A program made the translations under genes and the position numbers. From Pseudomonas sp. Teo4 (GTDB lineage: Bacteria; Pseudomonadota; Gammaproteobacteria; Pseudomonadales; Pseudomonadaceae), in contig NZ_JAXCIL010000002.1 in the NCBI RefSeq assembly GCF_034387475.1, positions 1,178,001 to 1,242,000 on the forward strand: DNA of 64,000 bases, written 5' to 3'. Position 1 is the first letter of the stretch. Each line of letters opens with the position of its first letter. Positions 34,107 to 42,774 of the stretch are shown here, piece after piece. The notes below the pieces were generated by a model that saw only the letters and a program-made list of their open reading frames with translations, did no database searches and was not told where the DNA came from.

Positions 34107-34135
34107 ACGGGCGCCCCAGGGCGCCCGTTGTGTTT
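34107..34135 (+). terminator. Terminator of the HU gene
   Basis: ACGGGCGCC/GGGCGCCCGT stem with a short loop followed by TGTGTTTT, 33 nt after the hupA stop codon. Confidence 0.88.
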
Positions 34136-34224
34136 TGTAATGGCTGCTTACGGCAGAGCTGTATAAAAAGTTCAGGAAACGGATAAACTCCGCGACTCAG
34201 TCATTTTTTATTCGAGGCGCGTTG

Positions 34225-34599
34225 ATGAAGTTTCGCTTTCTTCTCTGGGCCATGGGGCTGTTGATGGCCAGGGCCAGCCGCAGCAATCCGGCGTTTCAGC
34301 AGCAGCTCAAGGACAAAGACCTGGTCTTCCAGATGCAGACGTTGGACGGCAAGGTTTCACGTCACTTCATCGTCAGCGGCGAGCGCGTCAGCAGCAAGGG
34401 CGGGCTGCACCCGCAACCAGCCTTCGCCATTGCCTTCAAGGATGCGGCATACGGTTTTGCCACGATGCAGGCAGGCAACAAGCAACTGGCCTTCATGCAG
34501 GGCATTCAGGACAAGAACATCCAGATCAAGGGCAACCCGGCGCTGGTGATGTGGTTCCAGGGGTTGATGAAGCACCTGAAGCCGAAGAAGAAGGGCTGA
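34225..34599 (+). CDS. Small protein, SCP2 sterol-binding-like
   Basis: 124-residue protein. The middle and C-terminal part (FHRHFIVSG-like strand, FAIAFKDAAYGFATMQAGNKQLAFMQGIQDKNIQIKGNPALVMWFQGLMKHLKP) has the pattern of SCP2-type lipid-binding domains, in which small hydrophobic proteins bind acyl or sterol chains. The N-terminus has a short hydrophobic stretch (FRFLLWAMGLLMARA) that could be a membrane anchor. Start ATG 34225; the TTG 3 bp earlier is less likely. Function unknown; the SCP2 similarity is my judgement and not certain. Confidence 0.65.
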   Translation: MKFRFLLWAMGLLMARASRSNPAFQQQLKDKDLVFQMQTLDGKVSRHFIVSGERVSSKGGLHPQPAFAIAFKDAAYGFATMQAGNKQLAFMQGIQDKNIQIKGNPALVMWFQGLMKHLKPKKKG

Positions 34600-34644
34600 T
34601 ATCGCTGGGGGAGCGAAGGCTACACGCGCGACGCTCACCGTGTG

Positions 34645-34686
34645 GTCGCCGGCAAGCCGGCTCCTACAGGGCCGCAAAGCGGCCCC
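34645..34686. repeat. Single REP arm plus small hairpin
   Basis: One TCGCCGGCAAGCCGGCTCCTACAG unit (34645-34669) with no partner arm, followed by GGGCCGCAAAGCGGCCCC (34669-34686), a 7-bp hairpin. It lies between convergent genes. Confidence 0.7.
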
Positions 34687-34693
34687 AAGCGGT

Positions 34694-36097
34694 TCAATGT
34701 GGTGCGTGGAATTGTGATGCCAGCTCTCGCAACAAGGTCTCGGCTTCAAGCACCTTGTTGACCACTTCCTCGGCCTTGTCCCGAGTGATGCCCAGGCGCT
34801 CCAGCAACTCATCCGGGATTTCTGCCTGCGGCCCCGAACCGATTCCGCGCGAGCGCAGCAGCCGGGTCGCCAGGCACACCAGGTTGGGGAATGCCGAGTA
34901 TTCGCCGTCGTAGGACGGGTCATGCTGGAAACGCATCGCAGCCGACAGTTCTTCCGGCATATCCCACAGCTTCATCAGCCAGGTGCCGATCTGTTCGCGG
35001 CTGATACCCAGCAGGTGCTGCTCCACGTAGGTGTGGCACAGGTGCGGGTTGACCTCCAGATGACGGCAGATCAGCGAGAAGTGCGGCGGGAACACGTGTG
35101 CCAGCAGCAGATAACCGAAGTTGTGCAGCAGCCCTGCGAGGTAGGTCAGGCCGGCTTCCGGGCGCTCGGCCCGTGGCATAGCCCGCGTCAGGCCTTCGAT
35201 GATCGCGGCAGTGTAGATCGACTGTTGCCAATACGGCGTGGCCTGCTGCGGGTGGTCTTTCGGCAAGCTCAAGGTCTTGCCCAGAGCCAGGCCCAAGGCC
35301 AGGTTGATCACCAGGTCGAAGCCCAGCACGCGCACGATGGCGTCTTCCACCGAGCGGATCTTGCCGGGTGACGCGTAGTAGGGGGACGCCGCCCAGCTGA
35401 CCACCTGGGCGGCCAGTGCCGGGTCGGTTTCCACTACGCCGGTGATGTCATCGATGCTGGCATTGGGGTCGACCCGCAGCTTGATGATTTTCTGTGCGGT
35501 GTCGGCCAATGGCGGGATCTCGATGGTTTGTTCGAGCCGCTGTTGGATGCGCCGCGCAGTGAAGGCCTGAACGGCCTGGGTGATCTCCTTCGAGTCGTCG
35601 TCGGGGCGGTCCAGATTGGGCCGGATGTCTCTCACCGGCTGACCGAAACTGCCCCCGCTGGCTTTCTTCACCATGCGCCTGAAATCTTCCCGCGCGACCT
35701 CGAGCAATAGACCGGTTTCCCCGGACTCGATGTGCAGAGCGTCGTTATTGAGCAGTTTTTCTTCGTAAAGGCAGGGTGAGCTGGTCAGCGCCGGGATGCC
35801 CGGCAGCGCCTTCAGATTATGCTTGTCGAGCATCTGCTTGAGGCGTGCCACGGGCACCGCCCTGAGCTTGCGCCCGGTAAGCTCCTCAAGGAGTTTGAGG
35901 TCCAGCAACTTGCTCTGCGGGAACAGCACCATCAGGGCGCCAAGCTCATCGTCGAGCAGAATCGCCTGTACCCGCGAAGCTGCCGGCAGGGCCGGATGCT
36001 CAGGCACCTCGCGATAGCCGACGCCAAGCTTTTCCAGCAGCAGCTTGATCACCGAGGGTGCGCGTGGGGTTGCGGTGTCCAGGGCAACTTCAGTCAT
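34694..36097 (-). CDS. YbaK-like and HDOD domain protein
   Basis: 467-residue protein. Residues about 15-150 resemble a YbaK/prolyl-tRNA-editing fold (LLLEKLGVGYREVPEHPALPAASRVQAILL, then LLDLKLLEELTGRKLRAV). Residues about 190-400 are an HDOD domain (IEIPPLADTAQKIIKLRVDPNASIDDITGVVETDPALAAQVVSWA, AGLLHNFGYLLLAHVFP). HDOD is a degenerate HD phosphohydrolase fold used in signalling, often with c-di-GMP proteins. Catalytic HD residues are not preserved. Editing activity cannot be judged. It is not obviously in an operon. The Pseudomonas family is widespread but uncharacterised. Confidence 0.8.
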   Translation of the reverse strand: MTEVALDTATPRAPSVIKLLLEKLGVGYREVPEHPALPAASRVQAILLDDELGALMVLFPQSKLLDLKLLEELTGRKLRAVPVARLKQMLDKHNLKALPGIPALTSSPCLYEEKLLNNDALHIESGETGLLLEVAREDFRRMVKKASGGSFGQPVRDIRPNLDRPDDDSKEITQAVQAFTARRIQQRLEQTIEIPPLADTAQKIIKLRVDPNASIDDITGVVETDPALAAQVVSWAASPYYASPGKIRSVEDAIVRVLGFDLVINLALGLALGKTLSLPKDHPQQATPYWQQSIYTAAIIEGLTRAMPRAERPEAGLTYLAGLLHNFGYLLLAHVFPPHFSLICRHLEVNPHLCHTYVEQHLLGISREQIGTWLMKLWDMPEELSAAMRFQHDPSYDGEYSAFPNLVCLATRLLRSRGIGSGPQAEIPDELLERLGITRDKAEEVVNKVLEAETLLRELASQFHAPH

Positions 36098-36175
36098 GGT
36101 CCGTATCCACTATTTCTTTTAAACGCAAAGTATAACCAGCCTGGCCCGCAAGCTGGATCCAATTTGGGACAAGCG

Positions 36176-38254
36176 TCACACTTGGCCATACTGCTGGCCG
36201 TGGCGCAGCCAGCGATCTAGCAGTGGGCTGACATGGTCGGGCCAGCGAGCGAGCAGGGCTTGGGCCGCATCCCGCACGGCCGGCAGAAGGTCGGCATCGC
36301 GCATCAGGTCGGCGACCTTGAACTGTAGCAGGCCGGTCTGGCGGGTTCCGAGCATCTCCCCGGGGCCACGCAGCTCCAGGTCTTTCTCCGCGATGATGAA
36401 GCCGTCGTTGGTTTCCCGCATGATACCCAGCCGCTCGCGACCGATCTGCGACAGTGGCGGGTGGTAGAGCAGCACACAATGGCTCACTGCACTGCCCCGG
36501 CCGACACGGCCGCGCAGCTGGTGCAGCTGGGCCAGGCCCAGGCGCTCGGGGTTCTCGATGATCATGAGGCTTGCGTTGGGTACGTCCACGCCGACTTCGA
36601 TGACGGTGGTGGCCACCAGCAGTTGCAGGTTGCCTTGCTTGAACTCAGCCATGACCGCGGCCTTCTCGGCTGGCTTCATGCGGCCGTGTATCAAGCCCAC
36701 GCGCAGTTCGCCAAGGGCGCTGCCAAGCTCCTCGAAGGTGCTTTCGGCCGCTTGGCAGGTCAGCTCCTCGGATTCCTCGATCAGCGTGCACACCCAGTAC
36801 GCCTGACGCCCTTCGGCACAGGCGGCGCGGACCCGCTCGACCACTTCGAAGCGGCGGCTGTCGGCGACCAGTACGGTGTTGACCGGCGTACGACCAGGCG
36901 GCAGCTCGTCGAGGATCGAAGTATCGAGATCGGCGTAGGCGCTCATGGCCAGGGTGCGTGGAATGGGCGTGGCAGTCATGATCAGCTGGTGCGGGCACAG
37001 TTCGCCGGCTACGCCTTTCTTGCGCAGGGCCAGGCGTTGCTGCACGCCGAAGCGGTGTTGTTCATCGATGATCGCCAGGGCCAGATGCTTGAACTTCACC
37101 TCTTCCTGGAACAACGCGTGGGTACCGACGACCATGGGGGCGCCGTTGGCGATCTGCTCCAGGGCGCTGACACGGGCCTTGCCCTTGAGCTTACCGGCCA
37201 GCCATGCCACTTCGATACCCAGTGGCTCAAGCCAGCGCTGGAAGGTGATGTAGTGTTGCTCGGCCAGGATCTCGGTAGGTGCCATCAGGGCCACCTGGTA
37301 GCCGGCTTCCAGCGCCTGCAGGGCGGCGAGGGCGGCGACCACGGTCTTGCCAGCGCCAACATCGCCTTGCACCAGGCGCATCATCGGCTCGGCCTGGCTC
37401 AAGTCGTAGGCGATCTCGTTGGCAACCCGTTGTTGGGCTCCGGTCGGCTTGAAGCCGAGGTTGGCCAGGTACTGCGTCTGCAGGCGGCCGGCCTTGGGCA
37501 ACACGGGGGCGCGCAAGCTGCGCAGGCTTTCCCGCAGGCGCTGTTGCGAAAGCTGATGGGTGAGCAGTTCCTCGAACGCCAGCCGGTGCTGGGCCCAGTG
37601 CTGGCCCTCGGCGAGTTCGTCGAGGTCGGCGTCGGCGGGTGGGTTGTGCAGATAACGGATGGCATCGTCCAGCGGCGCCAGGTGGTAATCCCGGGCCAGC
37701 TGGTCTGGGAGCCAGTCCGGCAGGCTGCGCGGGCCGAGCATGCCCAGGCTCTGCTGGCAGAGCAGGCGCAGGCGTTGCTGGGTGAGCCCTTCGGTGGACG
37801 GGTAGATCGGCGTCAGGGTCTGCTCGACCGGAGGCGGCGGCTCGTCGCCATTCAGCGCACGATACTCTGGGTGATAGATTTCCAGCCCGGACGCGCCGGG
37901 ACGAGCTTCACCGTAGCAGCGCAGGTGCGTACCCCGCTTGAGGCCTTCTTTCTGTGCATTGCTGAAGTGGTAGAAGCGCAGGCTCAGCACGCCGCTGCCG
38001 TCACCCAGGCGTACCACCAGGCTGCGGCGTTTGCCCATGGTGACATCGGCGCCGCTGACCACGCCTTCGATCACCGCATCCTGGCCAGGGCGCAGTGCTC
38101 CGATGGGCACCACGCGAGTGCGGTCCTGGTAACGCAGGGGCAGGTGGAACAGCAGGTCCTGCAAGTTCTCAAGGCCAACCTTGGCGAGTTTTTCCGCCAT
38201 GGCCTCGCCCACACCCTTGAGCGCCGTGACCGACACCTTCGACAGCTCAGTCAT
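36176..38254 (-). CDS. recG: ATP-dependent DNA helicase RecG
   Basis: 692-residue branch-migration helicase that remodels stalled replication forks and Holliday-type junctions. The N-terminal wedge/OB part holds DAVIEGVVSGADVTMGKRRSLVVRLGDGSG. Helicase motifs are complete: Walker A GDVGAGKTVVA, DEQH in IIDEQHRFGVQQR, TATPIPRTL and the C-terminal QLRGRVGRGS. The start at 38254 lies 3 nt after the oxyR stop, so the two are probably co-transcribed. Length matches the family. Confidence 0.97.
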   Translation of the reverse strand: MTELSKVSVTALKGVGEAMAEKLAKVGLENLQDLLFHLPLRYQDRTRVVPIGALRPGQDAVIEGVVSGADVTMGKRRSLVVRLGDGSGVLSLRFYHFSNAQKEGLKRGTHLRCYGEARPGASGLEIYHPEYRALNGDEPPPPVEQTLTPIYPSTEGLTQQRLRLLCQQSLGMLGPRSLPDWLPDQLARDYHLAPLDDAIRYLHNPPADADLDELAEGQHWAQHRLAFEELLTHQLSQQRLRESLRSLRAPVLPKAGRLQTQYLANLGFKPTGAQQRVANEIAYDLSQAEPMMRLVQGDVGAGKTVVAALAALQALEAGYQVALMAPTEILAEQHYITFQRWLEPLGIEVAWLAGKLKGKARVSALEQIANGAPMVVGTHALFQEEVKFKHLALAIIDEQHRFGVQQRLALRKKGVAGELCPHQLIMTATPIPRTLAMSAYADLDTSILDELPPGRTPVNTVLVADSRRFEVVERVRAACAEGRQAYWVCTLIEESEELTCQAAESTFEELGSALGELRVGLIHGRMKPAEKAAVMAEFKQGNLQLLVATTVIEVGVDVPNASLMIIENPERLGLAQLHQLRGRVGRGSAVSHCVLLYHPPLSQIGRERLGIMRETNDGFIIAEKDLELRGPGEMLGTRQTGLLQFKVADLMRDADLLPAVRDAAQALLARWPDHVSPLLDRWLRHGQQYGQV

Positions 38255-38257
38255 GAT

Positions 38258-39184
38258 TCAGGCCGGTTGTTCCACGGGCGGCTTGGCCACCGAGCAAAGG
38301 CGGATGGAGTCAGCGAGGATCTCGATCGCCTTAGGCCGCGGGAAGCTGGCGCGCCAGGCGATGGCCACGGTGCGGAACGGTGCGGGTGCAGTGAGTGGAC
38401 GTACCTCGATGACACCTGGCGCATAGTGGTGGCTGTGCACCGCCGACAGCGGCAGGATCGACACCCCGAGGCCCGATGCAACCATGTGGCGGATGGTTTC
38501 CAGGGAGCTGGACTCAACCGTGGTGTGCTTGGAACCTTCACCGCCTTTGTTCAGGGTCGGGCAGGCTTCCAGAACCTGGTCGCGGAAGCAGTGGCCCTCG
38601 CCGAGCAGCAGCAGGCTCTTGTCGTTGAGCATGGCGGTGTCGATGGTTTTCTTGGCCGTCCACGGGTGGTCGGCGGGCATCAGCGCACAGAATGGCTCGT
38701 CGTAGAGCGGCAGGGTCAGCACGTCGGCCTCGTTGAACGGCAGGGCAATGATCACTGCATCCAACTCGCCGTTGCGCAGCTTTTCGCGCAGGACGTGGGT
38801 GAAGTTCTCTTCGATGTACAGCGGCATCTGTGGGGCGACCCGGTGCAACTGAGGGATCAGGTGCGGGAACAGGTAAGGGCCGACGGTGTAGATGGCGCCG
38901 ACCTTCAGCGGTGCGGTCAGCTGGTTCTTGCCGGCCTGGGCCAGTTCGCGGATGCCCTGGGCCTGCTCCAGCACCTTCTGCGCCTGGGCCACGATGCTCT
39001 CGCCGACCGGGGTCAGGCGCACCGCGCTTTTGCTGCGCTCGAAAATCAGTACACCCAGCTCGTCCTCAAGCTTCTTCACACCGACCGACAGGGTCGGCTG
39101 GCTGACGTGGCAGCGCTCGGCGGCGTGGCCGAAGTGCTGCTCTTGGGCGAGTGTGACGATGTAGCGTAATTCTGTGAGGGTCAT
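38258..39184 (-). CDS. oxyR: Peroxide-sensing LysR regulator OxyR
   Basis: 308-residue LysR regulator that senses H2O2 by a disulfide switch. The peroxidatic cysteine is C199 in GEGHCFRDQV, and C208 (EACPTL) is the resolving one, at exactly the E. coli positions. HTH at residues about 18-40 (HFGHAAERCHVSQPTLSVGVKKLE). The arrangement oxyR-recG is usual for pseudomonads. The start at 39184 (MTLTELRY) fits the family. No OxyR target genes lie in the window. Confidence 0.96.
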   Translation of the reverse strand: MTLTELRYIVTLAQEQHFGHAAERCHVSQPTLSVGVKKLEDELGVLIFERSKSAVRLTPVGESIVAQAQKVLEQAQGIRELAQAGKNQLTAPLKVGAIYTVGPYLFPHLIPQLHRVAPQMPLYIEENFTHVLREKLRNGELDAVIIALPFNEADVLTLPLYDEPFCALMPADHPWTAKKTIDTAMLNDKSLLLLGEGHCFRDQVLEACPTLNKGGEGSKHTTVESSSLETIRHMVASGLGVSILPLSAVHSHHYAPGVIEVRPLTAPAPFRTVAIAWRASFPRPKAIEILADSIRLCSVAKPPVEQPA

Positions 39185-39278
39185 AACGTGCGTCCATGAA
39201 GTTGCGGGCCCAGCATAGCGGCTGCAAACGATAGACGCACGTTATCAGACTTGCTGATTTGTGACAGAAACAACCGTA

Positions 39279-40013
39279 TCAGCGGCGATCCAGCGAGTAG
39301 ACGAACGGTGCCACCACTTCGATCGTGCCGTTGTTCAGCAGCTCGGGCGGTGGTTTCGGTACCGTGCCGGCCCGACGAATCATCTCCAGGGTTGCCCGGT
39401 CCAGGGCCGCACTGCCCGAACCGCCAGCCATCGAATACGACACCACCTTGCCTTCGGCATCGACCACGAACCGCAGGCGGTTGATGCCTTGCAGGCCGCG
39501 ACGTCGCGCGTCTTCCGGGTAGCGCTTGTACTTCGCCAGGTGGCGCAGCAGGTCGCTTTGCCAGGTCGGCAAGGCTTTGCTGTTGGACGCGATGCTTGGT
39601 GCCGGTGCCGCCGACTTCTGTGGTGGCGTGTTGCTTGGCGGCGTATCCGCGACTTCTTCCTTGGCCGGTGGCTCATCCTTCGGCGGCTCAGGCTTTTTCT
39701 CAGGCTTGGGCGGCTGTGGCTTGGGCTTTGGCTTCGGCGGTTTCGGGATAGCGATCTTGGGCTTCGGAGCCTCCACAAGCTTCGGCAGCGGCGGTTCTTC
39801 TACCGGTGCCGGTGGCTGTGGAGCTGCTTTCGGAGGTGGTGGTGGCGCGGGCTCGGGCAGCGGCGCCAACTCGACCATCATCGCTGCCGGAGGCAGTTCG
39901 ATGGCCTGGGGCACCGACCAGTTGAGCGTGAGCAGCACGGCGACCACGTGCACGCCCAGCACGATCGCCAGGCTGCCACCGTAGCGCGCCACGTTTGAGC
40001 GCGGTTTCGTCAT
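39279..40013 (-). CDS. tonB: TonB energy-transducing protein
   Basis: 244-residue periplasm-spanning protein. It has an N-terminal membrane anchor (GGSLAIVLGVHVVAVLLTLNW), a Pro/Lys-rich linker (residues about 55-135) that spans the periplasm, and a C-terminal TonB domain (WQSDLLRHLAKYKRYPEDARRRGLQGINRLRFVVDAEG). It couples the proton-motive force to outer-membrane receptors for siderophores and other ligands. It overlaps exbD by 4 bp (ATGA), so the operon is exbB-exbD-tonB. Confidence 0.95.
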   Translation of the reverse strand: MTKPRSNVARYGGSLAIVLGVHVVAVLLTLNWSVPQAIELPPAAMMVELAPLPEPAPPPPPKAAPQPPAPVEEPPLPKLVEAPKPKIAIPKPPKPKPKPQPPKPEKKPEPPKDEPPAKEEVADTPPSNTPPQKSAAPAPSIASNSKALPTWQSDLLRHLAKYKRYPEDARRRGLQGINRLRFVVDAEGKVVSYSMAGGSGSAALDRATLEMIRRAGTVPKPPPELLNNGTIEVVAPFVYSLDRR

Positions 40014-40438
40014 TTCTTGGCTGCCGTCTCGAGACCTACCAGGCCGACTTTCAGGTAGCCGGCCGCGCGCATGTTGTTCATCACTTCCATCAGGTCACCG
40101 TAATCCACGCCTTTATCGGCCTGGAAGAAGATGGTGGTTTCCTTGTCGCCCTTGGTCTTGGCATCGAGCATCGGGCCAAGCTGGTCTGGGGCAGGTACCT
40201 GATCGTCGCCGACATACAGCTTCTGGTCGGCTTTGACGCTGACGAACACCGGTTTCTCGGGCCTCGGTGCCGGTTTGGCGGTCGAGGCGGGCAGGTCGAC
40301 CTTGATGTCGACCGTGGCCAACGGGGCTGCGACCATGAAGATGATCAGCAGCACCAGCATCACGTCGATGAACGGCGTGACGTTGATTTCGTGGTTCTCG
40401 GCGAGGTCATCGCCACCTTCGTTAAGATGCAGGCCCAT
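40010..40438 (-). CDS. exbD: Biopolymer transport protein ExbD
   Basis: 142-residue stator subunit with one membrane helix (IDVMLVLLIIFMVAAPLATV), including the ion-path aspartate in TPFIDVMLVLL, then a periplasmic domain (DQKLYVGDDQVPAP, DYGDLMEVMNNMRAAG). With ExbB it harvests the proton gradient for TonB. It starts 3 nt after the exbB stop and overlaps tonB by 4 bp. Confidence 0.96.
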   Translation of the reverse strand: MGLHLNEGGDDLAENHEINVTPFIDVMLVLLIIFMVAAPLATVDIKVDLPASTAKPAPRPEKPVFVSVKADQKLYVGDDQVPAPDQLGPMLDAKTKGDKETTIFFQADKGVDYGDLMEVMNNMRAAGYLKVGLVGLETAAKK

Positions 40439-40441
40439 GGT

Positions 40442-41419
40442 TTACCCCACTTTCACCATGTGCGGGGCAGCGCGCTCGCTACCTTGGTGGTCGAGGTCAC
40501 GGCTGACCAGCAGCAGCACCTGCGCCGAGGCGTCGGAGACCTGAGCCTTGTAACCAGCGATGGAGCGGGCGAAGACGTTGTAGATCACCACGGCCGGAAT
40601 TGCCGCAACCAGGCCCAGGGCGGTGGCCAGCAGGGCTTCGGCGATACCGGGAGCAACGACGGCCAGGTTGGTGGTCTGGGTTTTGGCGATGCCGATGAAG
40701 CTGTTCATGATGCCCCACACGGTACCGAACAGGCCGACGAACGGTGCGGTCGAGCCGATGGTGGCGAGCACGCCGGTGCCGCTGCTCATGTTGCGACCGC
40801 TGGCAGCCACCAGGCGCTCCAGGCGGAAGCTGACGCGCTCTTTGATGCCTTCCTTCTCACGGGCATTGGCCGACAGGCGCATTTCTTCCAGTGCATCGTG
40901 GACCAGGGTGTGGGCCAGGGTGCCTTCCTTGTTCGAGGCGTCGCTGGCTTCTTTAAGGGTGGCGGACTTCTTCAGCACCGCGATTTCGCCACGCAGGCGA
41001 CGCTTGGCGCCCATCAGCTCGAAGCCTTTGGCGATCCAGATGGTCCAGGTAATGATGGAGGCAATGGCCAGGCCGATCATCACGGCTTTCACCACGACGT
41101 CAGCATTCTTGTACATGCCCCATGGGGACAGGTCATGGGCCATGCCCAGGGACGTGTCCTCGACTACCGCTTCGACGGTCTCGCCCGCTGGCGCAACGGC
41201 GTCCGCCGGGGTGGCTGCAGCGGCGTCGACGGCAGGAACCTGGGCATCGCCAGCAGGTGCTGCGGCGGCTGGTGCGGTGGCGGCTGCCGGGGTGGCGGCA
41301 TTGGCGGTTGGCTCATCAGCCATGGCTGCCGGGGCCAGTACCAGGCTGAACATCAGCGCGGCAATGGCGCGCCAGGCGCGCGACATGGTTGGCGAAGCGG
41401 AAGGTTGAGTACGTGTCAT
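40442..41419 (-). CDS. exbB: Biopolymer transport protein ExbB with N-terminal extension
   Basis: 325-residue ExbB, longer than the E. coli protein (244). It has an apparent signal peptide (AWRAIAALMFSLVLAPAAMA), then an Ala/Pro-rich periplasmic stretch (about residues 30-85). The three-helix core follows (VVVKAVMIGLAIASIITWTIWI, the conserved FVGLFGTVWGIMNSFIGI and LAVVAPGIAEALLATALGLVAAIPAVVIYN). The start at 41419 (MTRTQPS) is chosen; an ATG at 41461 is possible. Extended ExbB proteins are usual in pseudomonads. It heads exbB-exbD-tonB; a Fur site was sought upstream without a clear match. Confidence 0.94.
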   Translation of the reverse strand: MTRTQPSASPTMSRAWRAIAALMFSLVLAPAAMADEPTANAATPAAATAPAAAAPAGDAQVPAVDAAAATPADAVAPAGETVEAVVEDTSLGMAHDLSPWGMYKNADVVVKAVMIGLAIASIITWTIWIAKGFELMGAKRRLRGEIAVLKKSATLKEASDASNKEGTLAHTLVHDALEEMRLSANAREKEGIKERVSFRLERLVAASGRNMSSGTGVLATIGSTAPFVGLFGTVWGIMNSFIGIAKTQTTNLAVVAPGIAEALLATALGLVAAIPAVVIYNVFARSIAGYKAQVSDASAQVLLLVSRDLDHQGSERAAPHMVKVG

Positions 41420-41611
41420 GCTGGCCGGACCTGATGAAGAAAAAAAGTAAGCGTTCTTCAAGGCCTCGAAGCAGGCCGAGAACAGATAGGGGTGCCATTA
41501 TTGCAAGTAATTCTTGTTAACAAAAGTAATCTTGTTGCTTTTTTCACCTTTGGTCTAGCCGCTTGTCCTGTAATCCGGCTAGCCTGACCCTTTGGGATTG
41601 GGAGTTTTGTG

Positions 41612-42469
41612 ATGTCAGACCTATCCGCAATGATCGTAGGATGCGGTGATGTAGGTGGCCGTCTGGCCCAGCAATTGCTGGCCCGTGGCTGGCAGGTCAG
41701 TGGCCTGCGACGTTCAATTGGCGAGCTGCCTGCCGGGGTGATTCCGGTCGCCGCAGACCTCTCCAGCCCGGAGATCCCCCAGGCGTGGCCGATGCAAGCA
41801 CCGGACTACCTGGTGTATTGCGTGGCAGCCAGCCAGCACGATGAAGCCGGTTACCAGGCCGCGTACGTCCAGGGTTTGCAGCACGTATTGTCGTGGTTGA
41901 GCGAGCGAGGGCAGCGCCCGCGTCGCTTGCTGTTCGTCTCCAGCAGCAGTGTCTATGCGCAGAAGGATGGCGATTGGATTGACGAGACCGCAGCCACTGA
42001 ACCCGAGGGTTACTCCGGGCGGGTCATGCTGGAAGCTGAACAGTTGGCGCTGGGCAGCGGTATCCCCGCTAGCCTGGTGCGATTGACCGGCATCTACGGG
42101 CCGGGCCGTGAATGGCTGCTCAGCCAGGTGCGCCAGGGCTATCGTGTGGCCGAGGAGCCACCGCTGTATGGCAACCGCATACACGCTGAAGATGCGGCAA
42201 GCCTGTTGGCCTTCCTGCTACAGGCCGATGCCGATGGCGTGGCGCTGGATGATTGCTACATCGGTGTCGACGACGACCCGGCACCACTGGCCGATGTGGT
42301 GGCTTGGTTGCGTGGGTATATGGGCGTGACCGAATGGTCGGATGAGCAGCGCGTACGCCGTACCGGCAGCAAGCGCTGCAGCAATGCCCGGGCGCGGGCT
42401 TTGGGTTGGGCGCCGGTGTATCCGAGCTACAAGGAAGGGTACGCGGCCATTTTGGCGGGTAGGGGCTGA
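41612..42469 (+). CDS. NAD-dependent epimerase-like (SDR) protein
   Basis: 285-residue extended short-chain dehydrogenase/reductase-type protein. N-terminal MIVGCGDVGGRLAQQLLARG is a Rossmann dinucleotide motif. The YSGRVMLEAEQLAL segment fills the place of the catalytic YxxxK but lacks the lysine (YSGRV), and LLFVSSSSVY is the usual strand preceding it. This pattern is seen in YeeZ-like proteins. Start ATG 41612, with GTG 3 bp earlier also possible; GGGAG site. It is divergent from exbB. Substrate unknown. Confidence 0.82.
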   Translation: MSDLSAMIVGCGDVGGRLAQQLLARGWQVSGLRRSIGELPAGVIPVAADLSSPEIPQAWPMQAPDYLVYCVAASQHDEAGYQAAYVQGLQHVLSWLSERGQRPRRLLFVSSSSVYAQKDGDWIDETAATEPEGYSGRVMLEAEQLALGSGIPASLVRLTGIYGPGREWLLSQVRQGYRVAEEPPLYGNRIHAEDAASLLAFLLQADADGVALDDCYIGVDDDPAPLADVVAWLRGYMGVTEWSDEQRVRRTGSKRCSNARARALGWAPVYPSYKEGYAAILAGRG

Positions 42470-42526
42470 GGTTGCATCTGGGCCATCAGGTGCCTGTCTT
42501 TAGGTTTGTGGTGGCTTTGAGATCGA

Positions 42527-42737
42527 GCGCCGCCCGCGCGGCGCATCGCGAGCAAGGCTCGCTCCTACGTTTGTTTCGGGCCAGTCATGCCTGTGGGATT
42601 TGCGCGCGAACGCCTTGGCGCATGGCTTGATATCGAGTCGTACACACAAGGCGGTCGCGCGCGCCTGTCACAGGCGTTATTGGCCGTAAACAAACGTAGG
42701 AGCGAGCCTTGCTCGCGATGCGCCGCGCGGGCGGCGC
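42527..42737. repeat. Perfect 50-bp inverted repeat, GAGCGAGCCTTGCTCGCGA-type REP
   Basis: Arms 42527-42576 and 42688-42737 are perfectly complementary over 50 bp with a 111-bp loop. The core GCGAGCAAGGCTCGCTCCTACG belongs to a REP family distinct from the others in the window, with a GC-rich outer stretch (CGCCCGCGCGGCGCATC). It fills nearly all of the 305-bp space between the epimerase-like gene and the lipoprotein gene; no gene is seen in the loop. Confidence 0.9.
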
Positions 42738-42774
42738 GCGATTGACGCGCCGCCACACATCTCAAGCCAACCAC

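Noticed and set aside
36461..39169. 902-codon open frame on the plus strand, antisense to recG and oxyR
   Set aside because: It mirrors codon bias of the two real genes on the opposite strand; the protein is low-complexity (His/Gln/Ala/Gly-rich) with no motif. High GC makes such shadows common.
41420..41611. Possible Fur box upstream of exbB
   Set aside because: The AT-rich stretch around 41500-41530 does not match GATAATGATAATCATTATC well enough to claim; iron control is plausible from biology only.
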